This document shows, in pieces, positions 1-8,803 of a stretch of DNA of 64,000 bases (position 1 is its first letter; each line of letters starts with the position of its first letter). Source of the DNA: Tsuneonella suprasediminis (GTDB taxonomy: Bacteria > Pseudomonadota > Alphaproteobacteria > Sphingomonadales > Sphingomonadaceae); the NCBI RefSeq assembly GCF_003605755.1, contig NZ_RAHJ01000014.1:62001-126000 (forward strand), given 5' to 3'. Position numbers and translations under genes: made by a program. Under the pieces are notes generated by a model. The model did not search any database and was not told the origin of the DNA. It worked only from the letters and a program-made list of their open reading frames with translations.

Positions 1-1
1 C

Positions 2-865
2 GATGGCTATGTCCGTCAGCCGGTTTCGGTCGATCTCGACGGCAATGCCAACACCCTCTACGACAACAATGAGTCGACTTTCGGCCCGACCCAGACCCCG
101 ATCAGCTATCGCGACGATGCATGGTCGTTCACCGGCGGTGCGAATTTCGAAATCATGCCCGGTATCGGCATCTTCGCTCGCTATAGTCAGGGCAAGAGCT
201 TCCCGCAGTTCGATAACCTGCGCGAAGGCGTGACCGATATCGCCACTGTGAAGACCGTCGAAGGCGGTCTGAAAGTGTCGGGTCCGATGATACGCTTCTA
301 TGCCACCGGGTTCCATAACGACTTCGACGGTCTTTCGTCGGTCCAGCTGGTAGGCACGACGCCGACAGTGGCCTCTGGCGGGGCGGAAGCGACCGGTGTG
401 GAAGTCGATGGTTCGGTCGGTCCGTTCTATGGCTTCAGCCTGGGCTTCGCCGGAACCTACCTCGATGCGACGTATCAGGATTTCTTCACTGGTAACGGCA
501 CGATCGACAACACCGGCAACCGGGTGCAGCGTCAGCCAAAGTGGCAGTGGCGCGTAACCCCGAGCTACGAACTCGAAGTGGGCGGGTTCAGGCCGACGGT
601 GTACGCCACGGTTCAATACTATGGCGATCGTTTCTCCGACCCGGAAAACCAGCAGTTGCTGCCGTCGTTCTATCAGCTCGATGCCGGTGTCTCTGTCGAT
701 GTGATGGAACGCCTGAACCTGCGGGTGACCGGCACCAACCTGACCAACGAAATCGGTTTGACCGAAGGCAACCCGCGGATCATCGGCTCGCAGGGTTCGG
801 GCACGATCCTCGCCCGACCGATCCTGGGCCGTTCGTTCACCTTCTCCGCTGCGTACAAGTTCTGA
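2..865 (+). CDS. TonB-dependent receptor, C-terminal part (truncated by window edge)
   Basis: The open frame runs in from the left edge with no start codon in the window, so only the last 287 or so residues are present. The sequence is made of alternating beta-strand segments typical of the outer-membrane barrel of TonB-dependent receptors. It contains the late-barrel motif with FARYSQGKSFPQ and it ends in ...SFTFSAAYKF, with a terminal aromatic residue as expected for barrel insertion by BAM. A strong terminator follows 27 bases after the stop. The convergent neighbour is a periplasmic trehalase, so a sugar-related ligand is possible, but the plug and ligand-specific loops lie outside the window and this is inference only. 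Confidence 0.88.
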   Translation, partial: DGYVRQPVSVDLDGNANTLYDNNESTFGPTQTPISYRDDAWSFTGGANFEIMPGIGIFARYSQGKSFPQFDNLREGVTDIATVKTVEGGLKVSGPMIRFYATGFHNDFDGLSSVQLVGTTPTVASGGAEATGVEVDGSVGPFYGFSLGFAGTYLDATYQDFFTGNGTIDNTGNRVQRQPKWQWRVTPSYELEVGGFRPTVYATVQYYGDRFSDPENQQLLPSFYQLDAGVSVDVMERLNLRVTGTNLTNEIGLTEGNPRIIGSQGSGTILARPILGRSFTFSAAYKF

Positions 866-892
866 TCGCAGTCTGAAGAGGCGCAAAAACAG

Positions 893-930
893 CGGGCCGG
901 CGGAGATAAACCGCCGGCCCGTTTTGCTTT
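893..930 (+). terminator. Rho-independent terminator after the TonB receptor
   Basis: An 11-bp perfect GC-rich stem (893-903 pairs with 911-921) with a 7-base loop is followed by a T-rich tract TTTTGCTTT. It ends the receptor transcript. It may also serve the convergent trehalase gene, although the opposite side is less T-rich. Confidence 0.88.
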
Positions 931-968
931 GGTCTTTGCGACTTACCCCAAGCTGTCGGGGCAGATGG

Positions 969-2570
969 CTATTCCGCGCTGGCGCTGTCCTGCGTCGGAT
1001 CGATATCGGGATAACGGTCCATCAGCGCGCTGGCGATGCCATTGGTCCAGCCGAAGCCATCCTGTAGCGGGTATTCGCCGCCACCGCCGGGCTTGCGTTC
1101 TTCGACATCGTATTTTTCCAGCATCTTGCCGGTTTCGGCATATGTCCGCGCAACGGTATGCAGCCAGCGGTCGGCAATCGTGCGGGCCAGTGCGCCGTGG
1201 CCATATCGATCCAGCCCATCCACCGCGATCCATTGCAACGGTGCCCAGCCATTGGGCGTATCCCATTGCTGACCCGAACGGATACGCGTGGTCCGCAACC
1301 CGCCTTGCGCCAGCAATTCGGCCTCTGTCGTCGCCGCCACATCGTCGGCCTGCTCCTGCCCCGCCATACCAACGAACAGCGGGTAGAGCGTCGCGGCGGA
1401 AAGCGTCGCGGTCACTTTGCCGGCGGCGGCATTCCAGTCGGCATAGCGCTTTTCATCCGGCACCCACAGGTAGGTATCGACTGCCACCCGTCGGCGGATC
1501 GCCTGTTTGCGGTATTTGCGCGAACAGGCCTTGTCTCCCGCTTCCCGGCATTGGTCCGCGATACGAATTTCCATCGCGTAGAGCAGAGCGTTGAGATCGA
1601 CCGGCACGATATCGGTGGTGTGCACCGTCGCCAGCGTGCGCCCGTCGGCAAACCAGCGCGAACTGAAATCCCACCCGCTTTCCGCAGCGGCGCGCAAATC
1701 GCGATAGACTTGCGGCGCAGGCCGACCGGGGATTTCCGCCGCGGTCGCGCGGTCTTCGGCATAGGATTCGTCACGCGGGGTGTCGCGACCGTCCCAATAT
1801 CGGTTGAGCATAGTGCCATCGGGCATCGCCACCACCCGTTCGCACGGCTTGCCCCGGGTCGCGCATCTTGCGCCCGCCATCCAGAAATCGTGTTCGGTTT
1901 TCAGCGCCGCCAGCCGCCGCGCCTTAACCGTGGCATCATCGGTCTGTTGCAGGTCGAGCATCAGGCCATAGAACGGCGGCTGCGACCGGCTGACATAATA
2001 GGTGCGGGTGCCATTGGGAATGTGGCCATAGCGTTCGATCAGGCTGACGAAATCGTCCAGCATCGATTCGACCAGCTTCTGATCCCCGTCGGCCCGCAGG
2101 CCGAGCATAGTGAAGTAGCTGTCCCAGTAATAGATTTCGCGGAAACGGCCACCCGGCACGATATAGGGTGCGGGCAGCGGGATCTTCGAACTGCCCGCTA
2201 CCGCCGGTTCGGGCTGACGCACCAGTTGCGGCCACAGCGCCTTGATATGATCGCGCATCGGCAAGAGCGGGGTATCGTTGACCCCCGGCACAGTGAAGTT
2301 CGCCAGCACGAACGCCTTGAGCGCGACCGCATCGCGCGGCGGGGCCGTGTTGTAATCGGCCATGATCGCCTGCGGATCGCGGGTGGGCACGGCATCGACG
2401 AATGTCTTGTTGTCCCCGAACACCCGCCCTTCCTGCACTCTGATGAACAGATCGCCATAGATATCCGCCGGGGTCGGCGGCGCAGCATTGGCCGCCAGCG
2501 CAAACACAGCGGCAGCGCCCAGTGCCAGGCGGGCAAGGCGGGATTTCAGGCGAGGGATCGGCTTGGTCAT
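969..2570 (-). CDS. treA: Periplasmic trehalase (GH37)
   Basis: Hydrolyses alpha,alpha-trehalose to two glucose molecules, in the periplasm judging by the N-terminal signal peptide (basic start, then LARLALGAAAVFALAANA). Both trehalase signatures are visible: PGGRFREIYYWDSY at about residues 139-152 and QWDTPNGWAP near 435-444, plus the Gly-rich GGGGEYPLQDGFGWTNG near 496-512. The expected catalytic pair is present: Asp in ESGWDFSSRW (about 301) and Glu in EKYDVEE (about 485). The product is 533 residues, normal for the family. The ATG at 2570 was chosen over one six codons upstream because AGAGGA lies just ahead of it. The next gene upstream on the same strand is an esterase, 54 bases away. 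Confidence 0.93.
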   Translation of the reverse strand: MTKPIPRLKSRLARLALGAAAVFALAANAAPPTPADIYGDLFIRVQEGRVFGDNKTFVDAVPTRDPQAIMADYNTAPPRDAVALKAFVLANFTVPGVNDTPLLPMRDHIKALWPQLVRQPEPAVAGSSKIPLPAPYIVPGGRFREIYYWDSYFTMLGLRADGDQKLVESMLDDFVSLIERYGHIPNGTRTYYVSRSQPPFYGLMLDLQQTDDATVKARRLAALKTEHDFWMAGARCATRGKPCERVVAMPDGTMLNRYWDGRDTPRDESYAEDRATAAEIPGRPAPQVYRDLRAAAESGWDFSSRWFADGRTLATVHTTDIVPVDLNALLYAMEIRIADQCREAGDKACSRKYRKQAIRRRVAVDTYLWVPDEKRYADWNAAAGKVTATLSAATLYPLFVGMAGQEQADDVAATTEAELLAQGGLRTTRIRSGQQWDTPNGWAPLQWIAVDGLDRYGHGALARTIADRWLHTVARTYAETGKMLEKYDVEERKPGGGGEYPLQDGFGWTNGIASALMDRYPDIDPTQDSASAE

Positions 2571-2624
2571 CGTGTCCTCTTCAGGCAAAAATAGGTATGG
2601 CGACAGGGCTCAGGCGACAGTCGC

Positions 2625-3704
2625 CTACTGGCGGTCGGCAGCGCGCGGGGCGCGGCCCAGATGGCGGTCGAAAAAGTCCACGATCCGCGCGAATGCTTCG
2701 TGCGATTCAGGCATGTCGGGCCACATGAAGAAAGCGTGGGGCAATCCGTCGAACAGATACAACTCGCTTTTCACCCCAGCCGCAGCAAGGCGACGGTGCG
2801 CCAGTGTCAGCGCGCTGGCCGCGAAATCGCGCCCGCCCGCCAGCAGCAAGGTCGGCGGCATAGCAGCCGTCGTCGCATCGCAGGTCAGCGGATAGGCCGT
2901 GCAATCATCGCGCGGCACATCGATAAGGTATGGATTGGCGGTTTGCTTTGGTAATCCGGCGGGCGGTGGCATCTTCTCCCTGCCGAGAAAGGCCGAGAGA
3001 TACGGGCTATCGCCTGAATAAGGCGCGCCCGTGCCGCAGAAGGTGCCGATGGCGCCGGGCCGGGGCAGGCCATGCGCGGCGAACCACGCGGTCGCCTGTG
3101 CGGTGATAATTCCGCCTGCCGAACATCCATATATCCCTACATTGGCCGCTGGATATTCATCGAGCAACGCGCGATAGACCGCGGCCACATCCTCCGACGC
3201 AGCGGGATATGTGTGTTCAGGGGCCAGCCGGTAATCGACTGTCACCACTTTGATCCGGCCAGTGGCAGCGATGGGAATCGCTTCGACCAGCGCACCGCTG
3301 CCCGCCCCCCACATAAATGCGCCGCCGTGTACATTGATCAGCACCCGATTGCGGTTCGCCAGGGCGATCCCGCCTTGCGGAGTCACCACGTCCACCGGCA
3401 CTCCGCCAATCTCGCTGCGGGTATCGATTGTGGCGAAAGCACGGTTCATTTCAGCCAGACGGCGATCGTTCCACGCACCGTAAAACGCACGCTGTTGAGC
3501 CAGATTCCCGGCGATGGCGGCGGGCGCCGTTTCCACTTTCATCTGCGCGAGAATATTGCGGGCAGCAGAACTCAACTGGCTGGATGGTGGCACGGCGTCC
3601 GCAGAGATGTGCTGCACAGGTTCACCAGCACCGTGAGAGCATCCTGCAATACCAAGCGATAACAGTCCTGCAGCCAAGATCGTGCGAATTGTATATCTCC
3701 CCAT
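2625..3704 (-). CDS. Alpha/beta hydrolase (HSL-type esterase), predicted lipoprotein
   Basis: About 359 residues. The N-terminus is a lipoprotein signal peptide with lipobox LGIAGC (Cys about 22), so the enzyme is probably membrane-anchored and faces the periplasm. The oxyanion motif HGGAF, nucleophile elbow GCSAGG, acid GGRDF and catalytic His in LPHAFF give the full triad of hormone-sensitive-lipase-type carboxylesterases. The substrate cannot be read from sequence. The start at 3704 is chosen because it begins directly ahead of the signal peptide; a longer frame upstream would bury it. It lies upstream of the trehalase on the same strand with a 54-base gap, so co-transcription is possible. 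Confidence 0.85.
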   Translation of the reverse strand: MGRYTIRTILAAGLLSLGIAGCSHGAGEPVQHISADAVPPSSQLSSAARNILAQMKVETAPAAIAGNLAQQRAFYGAWNDRRLAEMNRAFATIDTRSEIGGVPVDVVTPQGGIALANRNRVLINVHGGAFMWGAGSGALVEAIPIAATGRIKVVTVDYRLAPEHTYPAASEDVAAVYRALLDEYPAANVGIYGCSAGGIITAQATAWFAAHGLPRPGAIGTFCGTGAPYSGDSPYLSAFLGREKMPPPAGLPKQTANPYLIDVPRDDCTAYPLTCDATTAAMPPTLLLAGGRDFAASALTLAHRRLAAAGVKSELYLFDGLPHAFFMWPDMPESHEAFARIVDFFDRHLGRAPRAADRQ

Positions 3705-3981
3705 GCCGCAACCCACGGACGTCCTCTTACCAGCAGACGTAGTTTGACAGTCAAGTATTTTACCCCGCCATCCCCGCATCGCTCAAACAAGAAAGCGGGC
3801 GCATTTCGCCGCCGGGCCGAGGCAAACAGGCTGCGTGGTTACAGCGGCAATAGTATTTTCCCCTAAGCCCAGGCGGCTTAAATCTTGACCCAAGCTGTCG
3901 TTCAATCAGCCTGAACGGCGGCGTCTTGCGGTTTTCCGACCAGGCACATGCCGATCCCAATGCACAGGGAGGACCCGCCAG

Positions 3982-4512
3982 ATGCCGCCGAAGACAATTG
4001 TCAGTTTGCTGGCCGGCGCAGGCGTCATCTCGATTTGCCTGTCCGCCGGGCTGGCGCGGGCCGGGGGCGGATCGGTGTCGAGCCCGGTTCAGGTATCGCT
4101 CCGCATCCTTCCTGCCAGTGCATCGCCAGCCCCACGCCCGGCTCGCAAAGTACCAGTGACTGTGCCGGCGGGCACTGCAGTGACACTTCGAATAGTCGAC
4201 CGTCTCCCTCCCTCACAGGAAGGCACTGTCGTCGCCCGCCGTTTCCTGATGGAGGTGGCCCGTCCCCTCACCGTGGGCGGGCTGGTCGCAGTGCCCGCCC
4301 ACACCCCGGCGGAAGGCGAACTGATGCCCGCCCCCGCCAGTCGCAAATCCGTTCCGCAAATGGCGCAGGCCAACTGGCTGTTGTTGGACAATCAGTCTGT
4401 GCCGCTATCGGGCCAGTTCGCGTATTCCGGTTCTTCCCCTGACGGCACGATAGAGGCCGTGATGCTGCAGGATATGACTATAATCGTCGATGCACCGGTC
4501 GCATCGGAATAA
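3982..4512 (+). CDS. Hypothetical secreted protein, 176 aa
   Basis: Not recognised as a named family. A clear Sec signal peptide (VSLLAGAGVISICLSAGLARA) is followed by a Pro/Ala-rich stretch and a compact beta-rich domain of about 110 residues with VTVPAGTAVTLRIVDRL and a late VMLQDMTIIVDAPVASE. A good ribosome site (AGGGAGGA) precedes the ATG, which supports the start. It is transcribed away from the esterase and convergently with the DUF2721 gene, with a 20-base gap. The VPAGT-V-LR pattern resembles beta-barrel-like periplasmic proteins that handle cell-envelope partners, but no function should be inferred. Confidence 0.7.
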   Translation: MPPKTIVSLLAGAGVISICLSAGLARAGGGSVSSPVQVSLRILPASASPAPRPARKVPVTVPAGTAVTLRIVDRLPPSQEGTVVARRFLMEVARPLTVGGLVAVPAHTPAEGELMPAPASRKSVPQMAQANWLLLDNQSVPLSGQFAYSGSSPDGTIEAVMLQDMTIIVDAPVASE

Positions 4513-4532
4513 CCCGGCCCGCTCCGCTCGTT

Positions 4533-4973
4533 TCAAATGGAACGGTCGCGTTCCAGATATTCTTCCGGAATCTGCAATGCTGCCGATGCCGCGCGCGTTT
4601 CAATCAGGAACAGCACCAGTCCACCCATCAGCAGAGTGATCGCCAACGTGAAGCTGGCCGCCGCGAAGTGTTCCAGGGCCACATGGGTTATCCCTTGCAC
4701 GAACAGCAGGGCCACAGTCAGCCCGATCGACAGGCCGGACAACACCAGAAACAGCACCGCCCGACCGATTAGCTTGATCCGCCGGTCGATCAGGCGGATT
4801 TCGCGCACGACCATATCGTGTTCGATACCTACGGTGTTGGCGTAGCGATCCTGCAATGCGCGGCTGCGATCGACCACCCGCCCCAGCCGGGTCGACAGAA
4901 GGTTGAGAATATTTCCGATAGCGACCAGCGCGAACACCGGTGCCAGCGCAAGCTGGATCGTTTGCGCGATCAT
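4533..4973 (-). CDS. DUF2721-family membrane protein
   Basis: A 146-residue protein with an N-terminal hydrophobic segment, the conserved NILNLLSTRLGRVVDRSRALQDR stretch (broken here for length: it spans residues about 22-44), and two further membrane segments. This pattern is typical of DUF2721 proteins of unknown function. It starts 3 bases after the stop of the upstream SDR gene, so it is very likely the last gene of the acyl-CoA dehydrogenase/SDR operon. The significance of that link is unknown. Confidence 0.82.
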   Translation of the reverse strand: MIAQTIQLALAPVFALVAIGNILNLLSTRLGRVVDRSRALQDRYANTVGIEHDMVVREIRLIDRRIKLIGRAVLFLVLSGLSIGLTVALLFVQGITHVALEHFAAASFTLAITLLMGGLVLFLIETRAASAALQIPEEYLERDRSI

Positions 4974-4976
4974 CGA

Positions 4977-5792
4977 TCAGGCGAGTCCTTTGGAAGTATC
5001 CATCCTCCCCGCATCGCCCACCGAGCTACCGCCGTCAACGTTCAGAATTGCCCCGGTAATATAACTGGCGGCGGGCGAGCTGAGAAATACCGCCGCATCA
5101 GCAATCTCGCCCACTTCGCCCCATCTCTTGGTCGGGATGCGATTTTCATGGGCGGCGCGGGTCACGGGATCGGGGGCGAGACGCGCCATCCCTTCCGTCC
5201 CGTCGATGGGGCCGGGTGAAATGCCGTTGACCCGCACATCGGGCCCCCATTCGATGGCCAGCGTGCGGATCACCTGATTGACCCCTGCCTTCGCCGCGCA
5301 GGCATGAATCTGCATCGCCATCGCCTGTTCCGCCTGACCGGCGGTGATCGCGATCAGGCTGGCCCCCGGCAGGTTGAGCAGATCGTGGCAGGCGCGGAAG
5401 GTGTTGAATGTGCCGAGCAGATCGATATCGACCACTGTCTTGAATGCATTGGCCGACATGCCGAGCGCAGGCGCCAGGAAATTCCCCGCTGCCCCGGCCA
5501 CGACAATGTCCAGCTTGCCAAACGCATCCACTGCCGTTTCCAGCGCAGCCCGAATGGCCGCGAAATCGCGGACATCAGCGCTCAGCCCGCGCGCGTCGTG
5601 GCCAATCTCGGCTGCCGCGCGGGCGGCCTTGTCCGGGTCACGCCCGCACACCGCCACTTTCGCGCCCAATTCGGCAAGCCGTTTGGCGATGCCCAGATTG
5701 ATCCCGCTGGTGCCGCCTGCGATAAAGGCGACTTTCCCGTCCAGCAAACCGTCGCGGAACGTTTGCCCGGCCATCGCCGCACCGCCGCTCAC
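4977..5792 (-). CDS. SDR oxidoreductase, probable 2,4-dienoyl-CoA reductase (DECR2-like)
   Basis: Classical SDR fold of about 271 residues with the NAD(P) motif GGTSGINLG near residues 26-34 and SPGPIDGTEG near the substrate loop. The usual YxxxK is absent: the stretch reads MQIHACAAKAGV with Lys but no Tyr at the standard spacing. That is the arrangement remembered for 2,4-dienoyl-CoA reductases of the peroxisomal DECR2 type (HAGSAKAAV), so the missing Tyr is a family trait, not a lesion. It would reduce 2,4-dienoyl-CoA during unsaturated fatty acid oxidation. A GTG start overlaps the stop of the upstream acyl-CoA dehydrogenase (GTGA); an ATG at 5774 is an alternative. Confidence 0.82.
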   Translation of the reverse strand: MSGGAAMAGQTFRDGLLDGKVAFIAGGTSGINLGIAKRLAELGAKVAVCGRDPDKAARAAAEIGHDARGLSADVRDFAAIRAALETAVDAFGKLDIVVAGAAGNFLAPALGMSANAFKTVVDIDLLGTFNTFRACHDLLNLPGASLIAITAGQAEQAMAMQIHACAAKAGVNQVIRTLAIEWGPDVRVNGISPGPIDGTEGMARLAPDPVTRAAHENRIPTKRWGEVGEIADAAVFLSSPAASYITGAILNVDGGSSVGDAGRMDTSKGLA

Positions 5793-6952
5793 ATCGACCT
5801 CGCGATCAGCATCTTCATGATTTCATTCGACCCGCCGAAAATCCGGCTGATGCGGCTGTCGCGGAACATCTTGGCGATGGCATATTCGTTGATATAGCCC
5901 CAGCCGCCGTGGAATTGCAGGCACTTGTCCACCACTTCGCCCTGCAATTCAGTCAGCCAGTATTTGGCGATCGAGGCGGTTGTCACATCCAGTTCGCCGC
6001 GCAGCAATTTGGCGATGCAATCGTTGAGGAAGACTTTGCCCGCGGTCGCCTTGGCCTTCAGATCGGCCAGCACGAATTGCGTGTTCTGGAAATCCCAGAT
6101 CGTTTTGCCGAACGCCTTGCGTTGTTTGACATATTCGACCGTGGTTTCCAGCGCGCGCTCGATCGTGCTCATCGCGCCGACAGCGATCACCAGCCGTTCC
6201 TGCGGCAATTCGCCCATCAACTGATAAAACCCGCGCCCTTCGACCCCGCCGAGCACGTTTTCGCCGGGCACGAACACGTCGTCGAAAAACAGTTCGCTGG
6301 TATCGGCGGCATCCATCCCGACCTTGTCCAGCTTCTTGCCGCGCCGAAACCCTTCCGCGCCATCGGTTTCGAGGCACATCAGGCTAATGCCCTTGGCCCC
6401 TTCCCTGGGGTCGGTCTTGGCGACGACCACAACGAAATTGGCAAGCTGACCGCTGGAGATAAAGGTCTTGGCACCGTTCAGCCGGTATCCGTTGCCGTCC
6501 TTGATTGCCGTCGTGGAAATGTTCTGCAGATCCGATCCCGCGCCCGGCTCGGTCATCGCAATCGCGCTGATCAGTTCGCCGCTGACCAGCCGGGGCAGCC
6601 ATTTCTTCTTCTGCTCTTCGGTCCCGTGGCGGACGATGTACGGCAGGATGATGACATTGTGCAGGCTGGCCGCGAACCCGTCGACACCCTTTTCCGCCTG
6701 CTGCGACAGGACGACCAGATCGTGACGGAAATCGCCGCCGTGCCCGCCATATTCGACCGGCACTGTCATCCCCAGCAGGCCAGCCGCGCCCGCTTCGGTC
6801 CAGAATTCGCGATCGACCTGCCCGTTTTCGCGCCATGTCTCCACCCGTTTGGCCGGGGCATGTTGTTCGAAAAACTTGCCGACCGCATCGGAAAAGATCG
6901 CAATCTCTTCATCTTCCATGAATTGCGGCGGGGGAACGTCGATAACGGGCAT
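5789..6952 (-). CDS. Acyl-CoA dehydrogenase (LCAD/IVD-like)
   Basis: FAD-dependent alpha,beta-dehydrogenation of acyl-CoA. The 387-residue chain has the signatures AMTEPGAGSDL (about 132-142), the FAD/ETF region and QFHGGWGYINEYAIAKMFRD near the C-terminus. The late position occupied by Glu in MCAD reads GGSNEIMK, while LPQERLVIA carries Glu near residue 252. That matches the catalytic base position remembered for the long-chain and isovaleryl types. First gene of an operon with the DECR2-like reductase and DUF2721 protein. A perfect inverted repeat lies in the divergent promoter region upstream. Confidence 0.93.
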   Translation of the reverse strand: MPVIDVPPPQFMEDEEIAIFSDAVGKFFEQHAPAKRVETWRENGQVDREFWTEAGAAGLLGMTVPVEYGGHGGDFRHDLVVLSQQAEKGVDGFAASLHNVIILPYIVRHGTEEQKKKWLPRLVSGELISAIAMTEPGAGSDLQNISTTAIKDGNGYRLNGAKTFISSGQLANFVVVVAKTDPREGAKGISLMCLETDGAEGFRRGKKLDKVGMDAADTSELFFDDVFVPGENVLGGVEGRGFYQLMGELPQERLVIAVGAMSTIERALETTVEYVKQRKAFGKTIWDFQNTQFVLADLKAKATAGKVFLNDCIAKLLRGELDVTTASIAKYWLTELQGEVVDKCLQFHGGWGYINEYAIAKMFRDSRISRIFGGSNEIMKMLIARSM

Positions 6953-7020
6953 TGCGGGAAGTCCTCTCTCGTGATTGTCTTTGACAGGAGCCTATCCTAT
7001 CGGTGGCGATCCGCAACGCA

Positions 7021-7044
7021 TTTTACGCTCACGTAAGCGTAAAA
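7021..7044. promoter_or_regulatory. Operator-like palindrome in divergent promoter
   Basis: TTTTACGCT and AGCGTAAAA form a perfect 9-bp inverted repeat around CACGTA, in the 111-base gap between the acyl-CoA dehydrogenase operon and the alpha/beta hydrolase gene. A related, imperfect sequence lies in the next divergent acyl-CoA gap at 11936. The layout suggests a shared repressor of acyl-CoA catabolism, but no regulator gene for it is in this window. Confidence 0.6.
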
Positions 7045-7063
7045 GGTGCTCAATGGAGGATAA

Positions 7064-7936
7064 ATGGACCTGATCGGCCCGACTTCGCAGAGTTACATAT
7101 CGCAGCGCACTCGCCTGCATTACGTCGATTGGGGCAATGCCGGGGCGCCGCCGCTGATCCTGCTGCATGGCGGACGCGACCATTGTCGCAACTGGGACTG
7201 GACCGCGGAAGCGTTGCGTGAAGACTGGCACGTGATCTGCCCCGATCTGCGCGGCCACGGCGACAGCGAATGGAACAACAACGGGCATTACCCGATCATG
7301 GGCTTCGTCTTCGATCTGAGCCAGTTGATCCATCAGCTTCAGCTCGCCCCGGTAACGATCGTCGCGCATTCGCTGGGTGGGAATATCGCGATCCGCTATA
7401 CCGGGCTGTACCCGGAAAACGTCCGCAAACTGGTGGCGATCGAAGGGCTCGGCCCCAGTCCCAAGGTGCAGGCGGAACGGCGCGAGAAGCCCTACCATCA
7501 GCACTGGATCGAATGGATCGACAAGAAGCGCGAAGCCAGCAGCCGCCAGCCCAAACGCTACGCAACATTCGAAGGTGCGCTGAGCCGGATGCACGAAGCC
7601 AACAGCTATCTCACTGCGGAACAGGCGCGCCATCTCACGCTGCACGCAGTGATGCGAAACGAAGACGGCACCTTCAGCTGGAAATTCGATCCGCATCTCC
7701 ATGCATGGCCGCTGGACGATGTATCGTCGCGCGGATTGCAGGAAATGTGGGGGCGGATCACATGCCCCACGCGCTTCATCTATGGCGCAGATTCATGGGC
7801 CTCCAACCCCGAGAAGGATGGGCGGCTGGCGTATTTCGGGGACAACGTATCCGTCACAGAATACGAGCGTGCTGGACACTGGGTCCACCACGACAGGTTC
7901 ACCGATTTTGTGAAAGAACTGCGGGACTTTCTATAA
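7064..7936 (+). CDS. Alpha/beta hydrolase
   Basis: A 290-residue cytoplasmic hydrolase without a signal peptide. It has the early LLHGGRDHCRNWD oxyanion region, DLRGHGDSEW, nucleophile elbow HSLGG (Ser near residue 106) and a terminal catalytic His in RAGHWVHHDRF. This is the MhpC/haloalkane-dehalogenase-like architecture; the substrate is unknown. The ATG is preceded by TGGAGGA. It is divergent from the acyl-CoA dehydrogenase operon and shares the operator-like palindrome, so a role in releasing acids from esters or CoA-linked intermediates of the same pathway is plausible. That is inference from position. Confidence 0.88.
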   Translation: MDLIGPTSQSYISQRTRLHYVDWGNAGAPPLILLHGGRDHCRNWDWTAEALREDWHVICPDLRGHGDSEWNNNGHYPIMGFVFDLSQLIHQLQLAPVTIVAHSLGGNIAIRYTGLYPENVRKLVAIEGLGPSPKVQAERREKPYHQHWIEWIDKKREASSRQPKRYATFEGALSRMHEANSYLTAEQARHLTLHAVMRNEDGTFSWKFDPHLHAWPLDDVSSRGLQEMWGRITCPTRFIYGADSWASNPEKDGRLAYFGDNVSVTEYERAGHWVHHDRFTDFVKELRDFL

Positions 7937-8005
7937 CCTATAACCGCACAAAATTGGCGGCAGGGGCGCATTCCGCCGCCTTTGCCGCGCCAGATCCTGC
8001 CACGC

Positions 8006-8803
8006 TCATTCTTCGAAATGACTTGGCTGCCCTGCCGGATACGGAGCGACGAACAGCGTTTGCCAGCCACGGGCGTAGACCCCGCGCTCATCTGCGAACG
8101 TGGTATGAGTCACGGCATCGCCGCGCCCGCCGCTAGCTCCCTGTGAATCGATCATCAGCCATTCGCCCACCGGCTCGCGATAAAGGTGCAATCCGATATC
8201 GGTATTGGCGAAAGAATACTCGCGCCCGTCCACCGGTGTGCCGATCCCGTTGCCCATATCCGACAGGATCGCGGCCTGACACAACGGCGATGCCACTTGC
8301 CCCGCTACCACGGAAAAGCGCGGCTTGGCCCACACGATACCGCGCCCGGGCAGCCCCACTTTGCCTTCCACCGGGCGCATTTCCGCGAACCCACCGAGCG
8401 CAGGCCCGCGAAAGAAAGGCCGCACTGCGACATCCTGCCAGCGGGGGTAATCCTGCGCGAAATCGGCAGCGGGCGTTTCCGCATCGCGCAACCACATCGC
8501 GCTGGCTCTGGCGCCCACGCGGCCGTCTTCACTACTTAACGTCGCGCTGGAAAACGACAGACGGCCACCACGCTTGTCCCATGTGTGCTCCAGGCGCAGC
8601 AGCGCATTGGGCACTTCGCCCAGAAAATCGACGGTAAACCGCGCCAGATGCATCGCATCGGGTCGTTCCATTTCGAATGCACGCATCAACAGGCCGGACA
8701 CGGCCAGCCCGGTGATCGCCGTTCCACTCCACGGGCTGCGCGCAAGCGCGGTCGGCACGAACAGATCGCCGTCGCAGGTGAAGAATGCTGTCTCGTCTGC
8801 CAT
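8006..8803 (-). CDS. Acyl-CoA thioesterase family protein (TesB-like double hotdog)
   Basis: About 265 residues with two hotdog halves. The N-terminal half has FVPTALARSPWSGTAITG and the HLARFTVDFLGEVP strand, and the C-terminal half has FANTDIGLHLYREPVGEWLMIDSQG. This is the pattern of TesB-like thioesterase proteins that hydrolyse acyl-CoA to free acid and CoA. The ATG overlaps the stop of the upstream acyl-CoA dehydrogenase by one base (TGATG), so the two are translationally coupled. It is the last gene of a four-gene operon: enoyl-CoA hydratase, racemase, dehydrogenase, thioesterase. Confidence 0.82.
   Translation of the reverse strand: MADETAFFTCDGDLFVPTALARSPWSGTAITGLAVSGLLMRAFEMERPDAMHLARFTVDFLGEVPNALLRLEHTWDKRGGRLSFSSATLSSEDGRVGARASAMWLRDAETPAADFAQDYPRWQDVAVRPFFRGPALGGFAEMRPVEGKVGLPGRGIVWAKPRFSVVAGQVASPLCQAAILSDMGNGIGTPVDGREYSFANTDIGLHLYREPVGEWLMIDSQGASGGRGDAVTHTTFADERGVYARGWQTLFVAPYPAGQPSHFEE

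Noticed and set aside
4977-5792. Missing YxxxK tyrosine of the SDR as a possible lesion
   Set aside because: The same pattern is expected for DECR2-type dienoyl-CoA reductases.
5304-5897. Antisense frames across the SDR and acyl-CoA dehydrogenase genes
   Set aside because: Shadow frames, no recognised motifs.
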